From: Geothrix limicola
Lineage (GTDB): Bacteria > Acidobacteriota > Holophagae > Holophagales > Holophagaceae
Length of the DNA stretch: 64,000 nucleotides
Assembly (NCBI RefSeq): GCF_030268085.1
Contig: NZ_BSDE01000001.1
Coordinates: 496,001 to 560,000, forward strand
Direction: 5' to 3'
This document shows positions 1 through 8,014 of this stretch, piece after piece. The notes beneath the pieces were generated by a model. It saw only the letters and a list, made by a program, of their open reading frames with translations, did no database searches and was not told the DNA's origin. The position numbers were made by a program, and so were the translations under genes. Within the stretch, counting starts at the first letter, position 1; each line of letters opens with the position of its first letter.

Positions 1-1
1 C

Positions 2-1096
2 GCGGCGATCCATGCCGCCGCGATGCGCAAGCACCCCGAGGCGCCGGGGCTCTGGTCGAGCCTCGGCGTGCTGCACGCCTGTTTGAAGGAGGATGAGGAG
101 GCCGAGCGCTGTCTGCGCGAAGCCCTGAGGCTCAACCCGAACCATCACCGGGCGCGCTACAACCTCAGCTACATCCTCCTCCGCCAGATGCGCTTCATAG
201 AGGGCTGGGAGGCCCTGGAGGCGCGGGCCTGGAGCCTGGCGCTGAACGATCAGATTCCCGCGCCGCGGTGGCAGGGTGAGGATCTGGCCGGGAAGGCGCT
301 GCTCGTGGGCAGCGAGGCGGGTTTCGGCGACATGATCCACTTCGTCCGCTACCTCCCTCTGCTTAAGCAGTGCGGTGTGGCGCGCCTCGGCCTCGTGTGC
401 CCCGCGCCCCTGAAGCGCCTCTTCGCGAGCCTGCCGGGCGTCGATGCCGTGGTGGCCCTCGGTGAGCCGGTGCCGGACCTCGGCTGGGATCTGTGGACGC
501 TGCCGATGAGCGCGCCCCATCACTGCGGCACGCGGATGGAATCCATTCCGGCCTCGATCCCCTACCTGCGGGCGGATCCGGAGCAGGTCAGGACTTGGGC
601 GGAGCGGCTGCCCGCTTCGGCGCTGAAGGTGGGCCTTGCCTGGAAGGGGAACCCGCGCTTCGAGAATGATGCCGACCGTTCGCTTCCGGGGCTGGAGACG
701 CTGGCCCCGCTGGCTTCGGCGGGGATCCTGTTCGTGAGTCTGCAGAAGGGCGTGGCGGAAGCCGAGGCCCAGGATCCGCCGCCGGGCCTGGCGATCTTCG
801 ATCCGAGCTCCTGGATCGACGATTTCGCCGATACGGGCGCGCTCATGATGAACCTCGATCTGGTGATCACGGTGGACACGGCGGCGGCCCACCTCGCGGG
901 CGCCCTCGGCCGGCCCTGCTGGGTGCTGCTGCCCCATCACAAGACGGACTGGCGCTGGTTCACGGGGCGAGACGATTCGCCCTGGTACCCGGGTCTCATG
1001 CGGCTCTTCCGCCAGGGACCCGGCGGTTGGGAACCCGTCATCCGCGAGGTGGCCCAGGCCCTCCAGACGGTGGCTAAAGCCAAGAAGGAATCCTAG
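2..1096 (+). CDS. TPR protein with C-terminal glycosyltransferase-9-like domain (5' partial)
   Basis: The reading frame is already open at the window edge, and an alanine-rich stretch precedes the first ATG at 23, so the true start lies upstream and this is probably the 3' part of a longer gene. The first 55 residues or so read as tetratricopeptide repeats (LGVLHACLKEDEEAERCLREA, then LNPNHHRARYNLSYILL). From about residue 80 the sequence resembles the glycosyltransferase family 9 (ADP-heptose transferase-like) fold found behind TPR arrays in many bacteria, including GLAWKGNP and LDLVITVDTAAAHLAGALGRP. The sugar donor and acceptor cannot be inferred. It ends 110 bp before the next gene on the same strand, without an obvious terminator. 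Confidence 0.7.
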   Translation, partial: AAIHAAAMRKHPEAPGLWSSLGVLHACLKEDEEAERCLREALRLNPNHHRARYNLSYILLRQMRFIEGWEALEARAWSLALNDQIPAPRWQGEDLAGKALLVGSEAGFGDMIHFVRYLPLLKQCGVARLGLVCPAPLKRLFASLPGVDAVVALGEPVPDLGWDLWTLPMSAPHHCGTRMESIPASIPYLRADPEQVRTWAERLPASALKVGLAWKGNPRFENDADRSLPGLETLAPLASAGILFVSLQKGVAEAEAQDPPPGLAIFDPSSWIDDFADTGALMMNLDLVITVDTAAAHLAGALGRPCWVLLPHHKTDWRWFTGRDDSPWYPGLMRLFRQGPGGWEPVIREVAQALQTVAKAKKES

Positions 1097-1206
1097 CGGC
1101 CGTGGAAGCCCGAGGGACGCCGGGCCTCCAGTTTTTGCTCGCCGAACCGGCGCGGCCATGGCCTCATATATCAGATGTTAGTTGCTGATTCCGTCTCGAG
1201 GTTTTC

Positions 1207-3516
1207 ATGCCCGTGCTCCGCTCCATTCTGATTCCGGCCGCCCTGGTGATCCTGGGGCTGCCTCTCACCGCTTCCGGGGAAGGCGCCACGACTTCGCCGG
1301 CCCGGCTGCCGCTGGATCAGGGCTGGAAGTTCATGCCCGGCGACAATCTCGCCTACGCGGCCAGCGCCTTCGATGATCGGGCCTGGAAGCCCATCAAGGT
1401 GGGCCTCGCCTGGCAGAAGCAGGGCTGGGAGCAGGTGCAGGGCTACGCCTGGTACCGCGTGAGCTTCACGCTGCCCGAGAAGCTCAGGGCGCAGGACCTG
1501 CTCAAGGACGGTCTGCGGCTCAGCATCGGCAGCGTGGCGGACTTCGACCAGTGCTTCCTGAACGGGCAGATGGTGGGGGCGAATGGCACCGTGGTGCCCG
1601 TGGGCAGCACGCCCGACGACCTCTTCTGGAAGGCTGACGAAAGCCTGCCGGGTCAGCCCCGCACCTACCTGCTTGACCTGGAGGATCCCCGCCTGAAGTG
1701 GGGCCAGGAGAACGTCCTGGCCATGCGGGTCTACATGGTCAGCGGCTGGGGCGGCCTCATGGGCGCGCCCCTGGTGCGCATGATGGAGCCTGCGGACTAT
1801 GTCACCTTGAACCCCGACCTCGAACCCTTCGCATTCAAGGGATCGAAACTCGCGAAGACTTTCACCGTCTCCAACACCTCGGCCACCCGTCCGCTGCGAG
1901 GCCAGTTGACCCTCACGGCCAAGGGGCTCGTTTCGGGCGCGCCGGTGCTTTCGAAGGTCATCGAGCTGGACCTCAAGCCGAAGTCCAGCCAGAGCATCGG
2001 CTTCGAGATCCCGCGCCGGTCCGAAGCCTGTCGCATCCAGTACGGGCTTAGCTTCCAGGAGGGCGGCGCACCGCTGACGCGCAGCGAGGAAAGCCCCTAC
2101 GTGCTGACGCCCCAGGCCCCGGCCTCGCCGCGCATCAACGGTCCCGAGGTGGTGGGTGGCCGGCCCGGTCGCGCCTTCCTCTTCACCGTGCCCGCCAGTG
2201 GCCAGAAACCCATCCGCTTCGTCGCCAAGGGCCTGCCCCAGGGCCTGAGCCTCGATGCCGCCACGGGCGTCATCAGGGGCACGCTGCCAGCCGCCGGCAC
2301 CTACACGGTGACGCTCCGCGCGACCAATGCGAAGGGATCCACGCAGCGCAAGCTCGACATCGTCGCCGGTCCGCGGCTGGCCCTGACGCCGCCCATGGGC
2401 TGGAACAGCTGGAACGCATGGGGCCTGGCCGTGGACGAGGAGAAGGTCGTCGCCAGCGCCAAAACCATCGTGGACAAGGGCCTGCGCGATCACGGCTGGG
2501 CTTCGGTGAACATCGACGACGGCTGGGAGATCTCCACCCGCGACGGCGTGCCCCTGCGGGAAGCCGACGGCCGCATCAAGGTGAACGGCAAGTTCCCGGA
2601 CATGGCCCGCCTGGGCCGACGGCTCCACGACCTGGGCCTGAAGTTCGGCATCTACAGCTCGCCCGGGCCCGCCACCTGCGGCGGCTATGCGGGCAGCTAT
2701 CAGAACGAGGCATCTGACGCCCGGTCCTACGCCTCCTGGGGCGTGGACTACCTCAAATACGACTGGTGCTCGTACAGCACCATCGCCAAGAACCTGGATT
2801 CCCCCGAGGAGCTGAAGAAGCCTTTCGCGCTCATGAACGAGGCCCTCCAGAAGGTCGATCGCGACATCGTATACAGCCTCTGCCAGTACGGCATGGGCAA
2901 GGTGTGGGAGTGGGGCGATCAGGTGGGCGGCCAGCTCTGGCGCACCACCGGGGACATCAGTGACAGCTGGGACAGCATGAGCAAGATCGGCTTCTCCCAG
3001 GTGGAAGGCGCGCCCTTCGCCGGGCCCGGTCACTGGAACGATCCCGACATGCTGGTGGTGGGCTGGGTGGGCTGGGGCCCGAAACTCCATCCCAGCCGCC
3101 TCACGCCCGACGAGCAGTACACGCACCTGAGCCTATGGAGCCTGCTGTCGGCGCCGCTCCTCATCGGCTGCGACCTGCCGCGCCTGGATGCCTTCACCCT
3201 GAACCTGCTCACCAACGACGAGGTGCTCGCCGTCGATCAGGACCGCCTCGGCAAGCAGGCCACGCTCAGGCTCAAGCAGGGCGACTTCCAGATCTGGGTG
3301 AAGGAGCTGGCCGATGGCGGCCGCGCCATCGGCGTCTTCAACCTGGGTTCTGAGACGACCGCCTACACCCTGGACCTGAAGGCCCTGGGCCTCGCAGGCT
3401 CCCGGACGCTGAGGGATCTCTGGCGGCAGAAGGACGTGAAAGTCCGCACCTTCAAGGTGCCCGCCCACGGCGTGATGCTCCTCAAGGCCAAGGCCGCGAA
3501 GTCGGGCCAGTTGTGA
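1207..3516 (+). CDS. Secreted multidomain GH27 alpha-galactosidase
   Basis: Predicted to hydrolyse terminal alpha-galactosyl residues outside the cytoplasm. Residues 1-23 look like a signal peptide (hydrophobic IPAALVILGLPLTA). Residues of about 30-190 resemble the sugar-binding jelly-roll domain of GH2-like enzymes (WYRVSFTLPE, DFDQCFLNGQMVG). A stretch near 310-390 is a putative Ig-like He_PIG module (LPQGLSLDAATGVIRGTLP). The catalytic GH27 barrel starts near 394 (LTPPMGWNSWNAWG). It carries the nucleophile motif YLKYDWC (Asp519) and the acid/base region HWNDPDM (Asp612/614). A C-terminal beta domain follows. At 769 aa it is longer than single-domain GH27 enzymes because of the N-terminal modules. 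GAGG precedes the ATG by five bases. Galactosidase specificity is inferred from the family; related alpha-N-acetylgalactosaminidases share the motifs. Confidence 0.88.
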   Translation: MPVLRSILIPAALVILGLPLTASGEGATTSPARLPLDQGWKFMPGDNLAYAASAFDDRAWKPIKVGLAWQKQGWEQVQGYAWYRVSFTLPEKLRAQDLLKDGLRLSIGSVADFDQCFLNGQMVGANGTVVPVGSTPDDLFWKADESLPGQPRTYLLDLEDPRLKWGQENVLAMRVYMVSGWGGLMGAPLVRMMEPADYVTLNPDLEPFAFKGSKLAKTFTVSNTSATRPLRGQLTLTAKGLVSGAPVLSKVIELDLKPKSSQSIGFEIPRRSEACRIQYGLSFQEGGAPLTRSEESPYVLTPQAPASPRINGPEVVGGRPGRAFLFTVPASGQKPIRFVAKGLPQGLSLDAATGVIRGTLPAAGTYTVTLRATNAKGSTQRKLDIVAGPRLALTPPMGWNSWNAWGLAVDEEKVVASAKTIVDKGLRDHGWASVNIDDGWEISTRDGVPLREADGRIKVNGKFPDMARLGRRLHDLGLKFGIYSSPGPATCGGYAGSYQNEASDARSYASWGVDYLKYDWCSYSTIAKNLDSPEELKKPFALMNEALQKVDRDIVYSLCQYGMGKVWEWGDQVGGQLWRTTGDISDSWDSMSKIGFSQVEGAPFAGPGHWNDPDMLVVGWVGWGPKLHPSRLTPDEQYTHLSLWSLLSAPLLIGCDLPRLDAFTLNLLTNDEVLAVDQDRLGKQATLRLKQGDFQIWVKELADGGRAIGVFNLGSETTAYTLDLKALGLAGSRTLRDLWRQKDVKVRTFKVPAHGVMLLKAKAAKSGQL

Positions 3517-3550
3517 GAAAGGCCGATCGGCTCGCGCCGATCGGCCTTTC
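3517..3550. terminator. Intrinsic terminator hairpin between convergent genes
   Basis: A perfect 14-bp inverted repeat (GAAAGGCCGATCGG / CCGATCGGCCTTTC) with a 6-base loop starts directly after the stop codon of the GH27 gene. It lies between two convergent genes. A short T run is part of the 3' arm on the plus strand, so it probably serves the galactosidase transcript and may work in both directions. Confidence 0.75.
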
Positions 3551-3567
3551 CGTTGAAGAGACTGCGA

Positions 3568-3831
3568 TCAGTTCTGGACGGGTACCCGCGCGGCGAGATC
3601 GTCCAGCACCTTGAGCATGTGCTGGCACTCCTCGCAGCTGGTGTGGGGCGTGCCGCAGGGGAAGCCGTCGCTCTGCATGCCGAGGCAGCGGGGCTGCTGG
3701 ATGAAGCGCACCAGTTCGCCGAAGAGGCCCGAGACCTTCTGGCGCAGCGGGCTGTCGGGGATCTCCCGGAGGGCCATGATGATCTTCCATTCCTCGTTCG
3801 TGAGGGTGGTCTGGATGGCGGTATCGCTCAT
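3568..3831 (-). CDS. Small conserved-looking cysteine-containing protein of unknown function
   Basis: An 87-residue product beginning MSDTAIQTTLTNEEW. I do not recognise a family. The ATG at 3831 is preferred over the longer frame because a good GGAGG lies seven bases upstream, and the extra N-terminal residues would be read from the intergenic repeat at 3855-3960. The C-terminal half holds four cysteines in the order C-x11-C-x6-C-x2-C (starting RCLGMQ, ending SCEECQHM), which could bind a metal. It lies downstream of the 2-oxoacid oxidoreductase genes on the same strand, separated by the repeat. No membrane segment or signal peptide is visible. Confidence 0.6.
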   Translation of the reverse strand: MSDTAIQTTLTNEEWKIIMALREIPDSPLRQKVSGLFGELVRFIQQPRCLGMQSDGFPCGTPHTSCEECQHMLKVLDDLAARVPVQN

Positions 3832-3853
3832 GGCTGCCTCCTGGAAAGGAAAA

Positions 3854-3960
<107 letters not shown>

Positions 3961-5391
3961 TCAGTTAGCGAGGGATTCCACCGACTTGATGCCCCAGGCG
4001 AAAGCTTCTTCGTTGAGGGGGATCAGGGCGCACTTGTCCTTCAGGGCCACGCGGATGGCCGTGAGCATGGTGTCCTTGGGGAAGATGCCCGTGGCGGCCT
4101 GCAGCGCGCCCAGGGCCACGATGTTCTTCACCACGGCCTTGCCCAGGTCGGTGGCGATGCCGGTGAAAGGCACGGGGAAGACCTTGATGCTGGGATCCAG
4201 CACGGGGGCTTCGGTGACCACGGAGCTGTCGTAGATCACGTAGCCGCCCTTGCGCACGGTGGGTCCGAACTTGGCGAGGCTCGGCGCGTTGAAGGCGAGG
4301 AGCACCTGCGGATCGGGCGAACCGGGATTCAGCACTTCGGTCTCGGCCACGTGCACATCGGCGTAGGACGTGCCGCCGCGGCTTTCGGGGCCGTAGCTGG
4401 GGATGTGGGTGGCGTCGAAGCCCTCGCTGATGGCGGCGCGTGCGATGAGCATGGCCGCGGTCTGGGCGCCGTCGCCGCCGGAACCGGCGAGCTTGAGGGA
4501 GATGTCATTCAGGTCGAGGTGGGTGGGGAAGCCCTGGCAGAAACGCTCAGGACGTTCCGTTGTGGCACCCGCCAGGCTGAGGAGCTTCTCGCCCTTGAAG
4601 CAGGGTGGGTTGCGCTTGAACCAGGGTTCGACGGTGAGGTCCTTCTTCACGCCGAGGGGATAAACGGGCTCCATGCATTCCTTGACCCACTTCTCCGTGT
4701 CCTCGGGGCTCATCTTCAGGTGAGTGGGGCATTCGGCCAGCACTTCGATGAAGGAGTAGCCCTTGCCTTCCACCTGCAGTTGGAGGGCTTTCTGGATGGC
4801 CTTCTTCGCCTTGATGCGCTGCTTGGCGTCGAAGAGGGCCACGCGCTCCACGTAGACGGGGCCGTCGAGGCCCGCGATGAGCTCGGCCATCTTCATGGGC
4901 TGGCCGTTGTACTCGTTGCGGCCCGAGGGGCTGGTGGAGCTGGTCTGGCCCATCAGCGTGGTGGGGGCCATCTGGCCGCCCGTCATGCCGTAGATGGCGT
5001 TGTTGATGAAGATGACGGTGATGGGCGCGCCGAGCTGGGCCGTGGCTACGGTTTCGGCGAGGCCGATGGAGGCCAGGTCGCCGTCGCCCTGGTAGCTGAT
5101 GACGACGCTGTCGGGATTGGCGAACTTGTGGCCGAGGGCGACTACGGGGGCCCGACCATGAGCCGCCTGGGTGTTACCCACATCGAAGTAGTAGTAGAGG
5201 AACACGGAGCAGCCCACGGGGCTCACGGCCACCGTGCGGTCCTGGATGCCCAGGTTGTCGATGGCTTCGGCCAGGAACTTGTGGGCGAGGCCGTGGCCGC
5301 AGCCGGGGCAGTAGTGGGTGGCGTGGCCCTTCAGGCCCTCGCCGTGGGAATGGCGCTCGAACTTGTCGTAGATGACGCTGGCCTTGCTCAT
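3961..5391 (-). CDS. 2-oxoacid:ferredoxin oxidoreductase, fused TPP-binding beta and gamma subunits
   Basis: This 476-aa polypeptide carries two subunits normally made separately. Residues of about 1-280 are the thiamine-diphosphate (beta) subunit: YCPGCGHG near the N-terminus and the TPP/Mg motif GDGDLASIG with a downstream NN. Residues of about 290-476 are the gamma subunit (GSGGDGAQTAAMLIARAA, ESRGGTSYADVH). With the upstream gene it forms a complete enzyme that oxidatively decarboxylates a 2-oxoacid to an acyl-CoA and reduces ferredoxin. Its start overlaps the upstream stop as ATGA, so the two are translationally coupled. Similarity of the partner subunit suggests the branched-chain (2-ketoisovalerate, Vor-type) group rather than pyruvate. 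2-Oxoglutarate is an alternative substrate. Confidence 0.88.
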   Translation of the reverse strand: MSKASVIYDKFERHSHGEGLKGHATHYCPGCGHGLAHKFLAEAIDNLGIQDRTVAVSPVGCSVFLYYYFDVGNTQAAHGRAPVVALGHKFANPDSVVISYQGDGDLASIGLAETVATAQLGAPITVIFINNAIYGMTGGQMAPTTLMGQTSSTSPSGRNEYNGQPMKMAELIAGLDGPVYVERVALFDAKQRIKAKKAIQKALQLQVEGKGYSFIEVLAECPTHLKMSPEDTEKWVKECMEPVYPLGVKKDLTVEPWFKRNPPCFKGEKLLSLAGATTERPERFCQGFPTHLDLNDISLKLAGSGGDGAQTAAMLIARAAISEGFDATHIPSYGPESRGGTSYADVHVAETEVLNPGSPDPQVLLAFNAPSLAKFGPTVRKGGYVIYDSSVVTEAPVLDPSIKVFPVPFTGIATDLGKAVVKNIVALGALQAATGIFPKDTMLTAIRVALKDKCALIPLNEEAFAWGIKSVESLAN

Positions 5392-6788
5392 GCGAGCACC
5401 TCCTTCCGGCCCAGGACCCGGGTCATGATCTCGTTCTGCTGGGGCAGGACCCCGCCCATGCGGCGGACGGATTCGATTTCGGGGAACTCGCGGACACCGG
5501 CCTTGCTGAGGGCGAGGCGGACCTCATCCTCCAGCTGGCCCGCGCTGGCTTCCACCACGACGATGCGCTGGGCACCGTGGATGGCGGCTTTCAGATCTTC
5601 CACGGGGAAGGGCCAGAGGGTGATGGGGCGGAAGAGGCCGGCCTTGATGCCCTGATGGCGCAGCTCCTGCACCGCGCCCTTGGCGGTGCGGGCCGGGGTG
5701 TTGCAGGCGATGAGCACCACTTCGGCGTCGTCGCAGAGGAAGGTCTCGGCGCGGGCCTCCACCTTCATGGCTTCGTACTTGGCGTTCAGGTGGACGTTGT
5801 GGGCCTCGAGGTCGGTCTCCGTGAGGAAGATCGAGGAGATGAGGTTCTTGCGGTGCATGGCGTCGCCGTAGACCGCCCACTTGGGGATGCCGGGCTTGAG
5901 CATCGCGTCGGGCAGCTGCACCTTGCCGGTCATCTGGCCCAGGTAGCCGTCGCCCAGCAGGATCACGGGGTTGCGGTACTTGAAGCTGAGTTCGAAGGCC
6001 AGCATGGTCAGGTCCAGCATTTCCTGGGGCGTGGAGGGCGCCAGGGTGATGGCCTGAGTGTTGCCATGGCCGAGGCCGTGGCAGGCCAGCTTGATGTCGG
6101 ACTGCTCGGGGGCGATGTTGCCTAGGCCGGGGCCGCCGCGCATCACATCGACAAACACGCCCGGCAGCTCGGCGCCGATCATGTAGGAGACGCCCTCCAG
6201 CATCAGGCTGAAGCCCGGCGAGGAGGTGAAGGTCATGGTGGGCAGGCCCGCGCCGGCGGTGCCGTACATCATGTTCACGGCGGCCACTTCGCTGACGGCC
6301 TGGATGAAGGTGCCGTCGAGCTTGGGCAGGAACTTCGCCATCAGCTCGGCGCCTTCGGTGGAGGGCGTGATGGGGTAGCCGTAGACGTGGCGGCAGCCGG
6401 CCAGCAGGGCGCCCAGGGCCGAGGCGTACGTGCCCTTGATGACCAGGGGCTCGGTGCGGGGCAGGGGCAGCACTTCCGAGGGCAGGTCCACGGGCTCGGG
6501 GGCGTCGCAGGGCTTCACGCCGAAGAGCTTGGCGGGGTCTTCGAGCTCGAAGTCCTGGATCTCGCCTTCGTGGGCGGGGCGCAGGCCATAGGGCTCGGGG
6601 CAGGCGTCCATGCACAGACCGCAGGCGTTGCAGTTGGCCAGGTCCAGCTCGACGGGCACCAGGCCCGTCAGGGGATTGATCTGGTCGCTGAGCGTGATGC
6701 AGTCCTTGGCGCAGGCGTCGAGACACCGGCCACAGCCTTTGCAATACTCCGGCAGAAGAAAGGGTTTCGGTCGTTCTTTGAGGGCCAT
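5388..6788 (-). CDS. 2-oxoacid:ferredoxin oxidoreductase, fused ferredoxin (delta) and alpha subunits
   Basis: The ATG at 6788 has GGAGG four bases upstream and gives 466 aa; a longer frame to 7010 runs into the intergenic repeat and is rejected. Residues 1-75 hold two [4Fe-4S] motifs (CKGCGRCLDAC and CNACGLCMDACP). The remainder is the alpha subunit: YGYPITPSTEGAELM, SEVAAVNMMYGTAGAG and DVMRGGPGLGNIAPEQSD. This last region is closest in my memory to VorB/KorA proteins and most like VorB, the 3-methyl-2-oxobutanoate enzyme. Together with the overlapping downstream gene it encodes all four functional parts in two polypeptides. Cytoplasmic. Confidence 0.88.
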   Translation of the reverse strand: MALKERPKPFLLPEYCKGCGRCLDACAKDCITLSDQINPLTGLVPVELDLANCNACGLCMDACPEPYGLRPAHEGEIQDFELEDPAKLFGVKPCDAPEPVDLPSEVLPLPRTEPLVIKGTYASALGALLAGCRHVYGYPITPSTEGAELMAKFLPKLDGTFIQAVSEVAAVNMMYGTAGAGLPTMTFTSSPGFSLMLEGVSYMIGAELPGVFVDVMRGGPGLGNIAPEQSDIKLACHGLGHGNTQAITLAPSTPQEMLDLTMLAFELSFKYRNPVILLGDGYLGQMTGKVQLPDAMLKPGIPKWAVYGDAMHRKNLISSIFLTETDLEAHNVHLNAKYEAMKVEARAETFLCDDAEVVLIACNTPARTAKGAVQELRHQGIKAGLFRPITLWPFPVEDLKAAIHGAQRIVVVEASAGQLEDEVRLALSKAGVREFPEIESVRRMGGVLPQQNEIMTRVLGRKEVLA

Positions 6789-7099
6789 GGGGCCTCCATA
6801 TAGGGACGCAGATCCTACTTGCCGTGAAGTGTCGCCCTCGGCCCATGTGCCCGTGGTCACAAGCGGGGAATGACGCAGACCACCGCCGACCAATGGGGAC
6901 GGAATGGCCCTCTGGCCGGGCGGTCTGTCGTCACGGCGAGCGCCGACAGACTTCTTCAGGGCAAAAGGAAACTGCGAATGGCACGAACCGCCACTCGGTG
7001 CGCAACTCATGGCCCGGACGGGGCAACCGAATCAGCAGGTGGTGCTACCCAACCGCTGTTCCATTCGCGCCCTTTCGCGCCATTCGCGGTTCCCAGCTT
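6789..7099. other. Intergenic region with no gene, holding an inverted repeat
   Basis: This 311-bp gap separates the tail of nadK from the start of the fused alpha-subunit gene, both on the minus strand. It should contain the promoter of the oxidoreductase operon, but I see no convincing -35/-10 pair. Its half nearer nadK is occupied by the repeat at 6965-7095. Short open frames across it have no recognisable product. Confidence 0.5.
6965..7095. repeat. Intergenic GCGAATGG-type inverted repeat
   Basis: The left arm (AACTGCGAATGGCACGAA, starting near 6970) and the right arm (TTTCGCGCCATTCGCGGTT, near 7073-7092) are complementary with three or four mismatches. A further partial copy (CATTCGCGCCC) sits next to the right arm. 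The element ends within a few bases of the nadK stop codon. The unit differs from the CACGGAG repeat at 3855-3960, so the genome carries at least two intergenic repeat types. Confidence 0.6.
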
Positions 7100-7978
7100 T
7101 TAGCGGTCGCCCCAGTGCAGTTTCTGCTGGAGGAGGGCGAAGAAATCCAGGCCGGGCTGCTGCAGCAGCGTGATGCGGGCCTCGGCGCGGCGCAGCCGGA
7201 CCTCGTCTCCCGGCAGCACGCGATGGCCCACCTGGCCATCCAGCGTGAGGTGGGCGTCCTCGGCATCTTCCAGGGTGATGCTGATGGGCAGGGAGGCCGG
7301 CACCACCGAGGGGCGCAGGGTGAGCGTGTGCGGGCAGATGGGAGCGATGACGAAGGCCTCGAGGCTGGGGTACATGATGGGCCCGCCGGCTGACAGCGCG
7401 TAGGCGGTCGAACCCGTGGGCGTGGCCACGATGAGGCCGTCGGCCTTCATGGGGCCCGCGTCCTGGCCGCCCACCCGCAGGCGCATGTCCATGATGCGGG
7501 CGAGGGCGCCCTTGGCCACGACGGCATCGTTCAGCACGGTCTGCCTTGTGAGCAGAAAATCCTTCCGCCACAGCTCCGCTTCCAGCATGGGGCGCACATC
7601 CGGGACGAGGGATCCGGTGAGGAAGGCTTCCACCGCCTCACGGGCCCCCGATACGGGATGGGCCGTGAGGAAACCCAGGGACCCCAGGTTGATGCCGAGG
7701 ATCGGCGTGCCGCGCAGGCCCACGCGGCGGGCCGCGTAGAGCAAGGTGCCGTCGCCGCCCAGCACGAGGCAGAGGTCGGCGGGATCCTCGCTGGCACCCA
7801 GATTCAGGTCGATCTTCAGGCGGGATCGGTCGAGACCCGCCTGAACCCAGGCCTCCTCCAGGCCCGGTTCGCCGATCACGGTCCAGCCCCGATCCAGCAG
7901 GACCGGCAGCGCTTCACGCAGGGTGGACCCCAGGTGAGGGGATTTGACCTTGGCCACGAGGATGAGACGTTGGGGCAT
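7100..7978 (-). CDS. nadK: NAD kinase
   Basis: Phosphorylates NAD to NADP in the cytoplasm. The family signature GGDGT is present (catalytic Asp76), followed by GINLGSLGFLT near 95 and the substrate-binding stretch NDAVVAKG. The second conserved block reads ADGLIVATPTGSTAYALSAGGP. At 292 aa the length is normal for bacterial enzymes. The ATG at 7978 lies 36 bp from the divergent penicillin-binding-protein start, so the two genes share a very short promoter region. Confidence 0.95.
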   Translation of the reverse strand: MPQRLILVAKVKSPHLGSTLREALPVLLDRGWTVIGEPGLEEAWVQAGLDRSRLKIDLNLGASEDPADLCLVLGGDGTLLYAARRVGLRGTPILGINLGSLGFLTAHPVSGAREAVEAFLTGSLVPDVRPMLEAELWRKDFLLTRQTVLNDAVVAKGALARIMDMRLRVGGQDAGPMKADGLIVATPTGSTAYALSAGGPIMYPSLEAFVIAPICPHTLTLRPSVVPASLPISITLEDAEDAHLTLDGQVGHRVLPGDEVRLRRAEARITLLQQPGLDFFALLQQKLHWGDR

Positions 7979-8014
7979 GGAATAACTCTAGCGCTCTCCC
8001 GGTATCCTTGGCTC

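Noticed and set aside
1171-3126. 651-aa open frame on the minus strand opposite the GH27 gene
   Set aside because: It has the Arg/Ala/Gly/His-rich composition of an antisense shadow in high-GC DNA and no recognisable motif. The opposite strand holds clear catalytic motifs.
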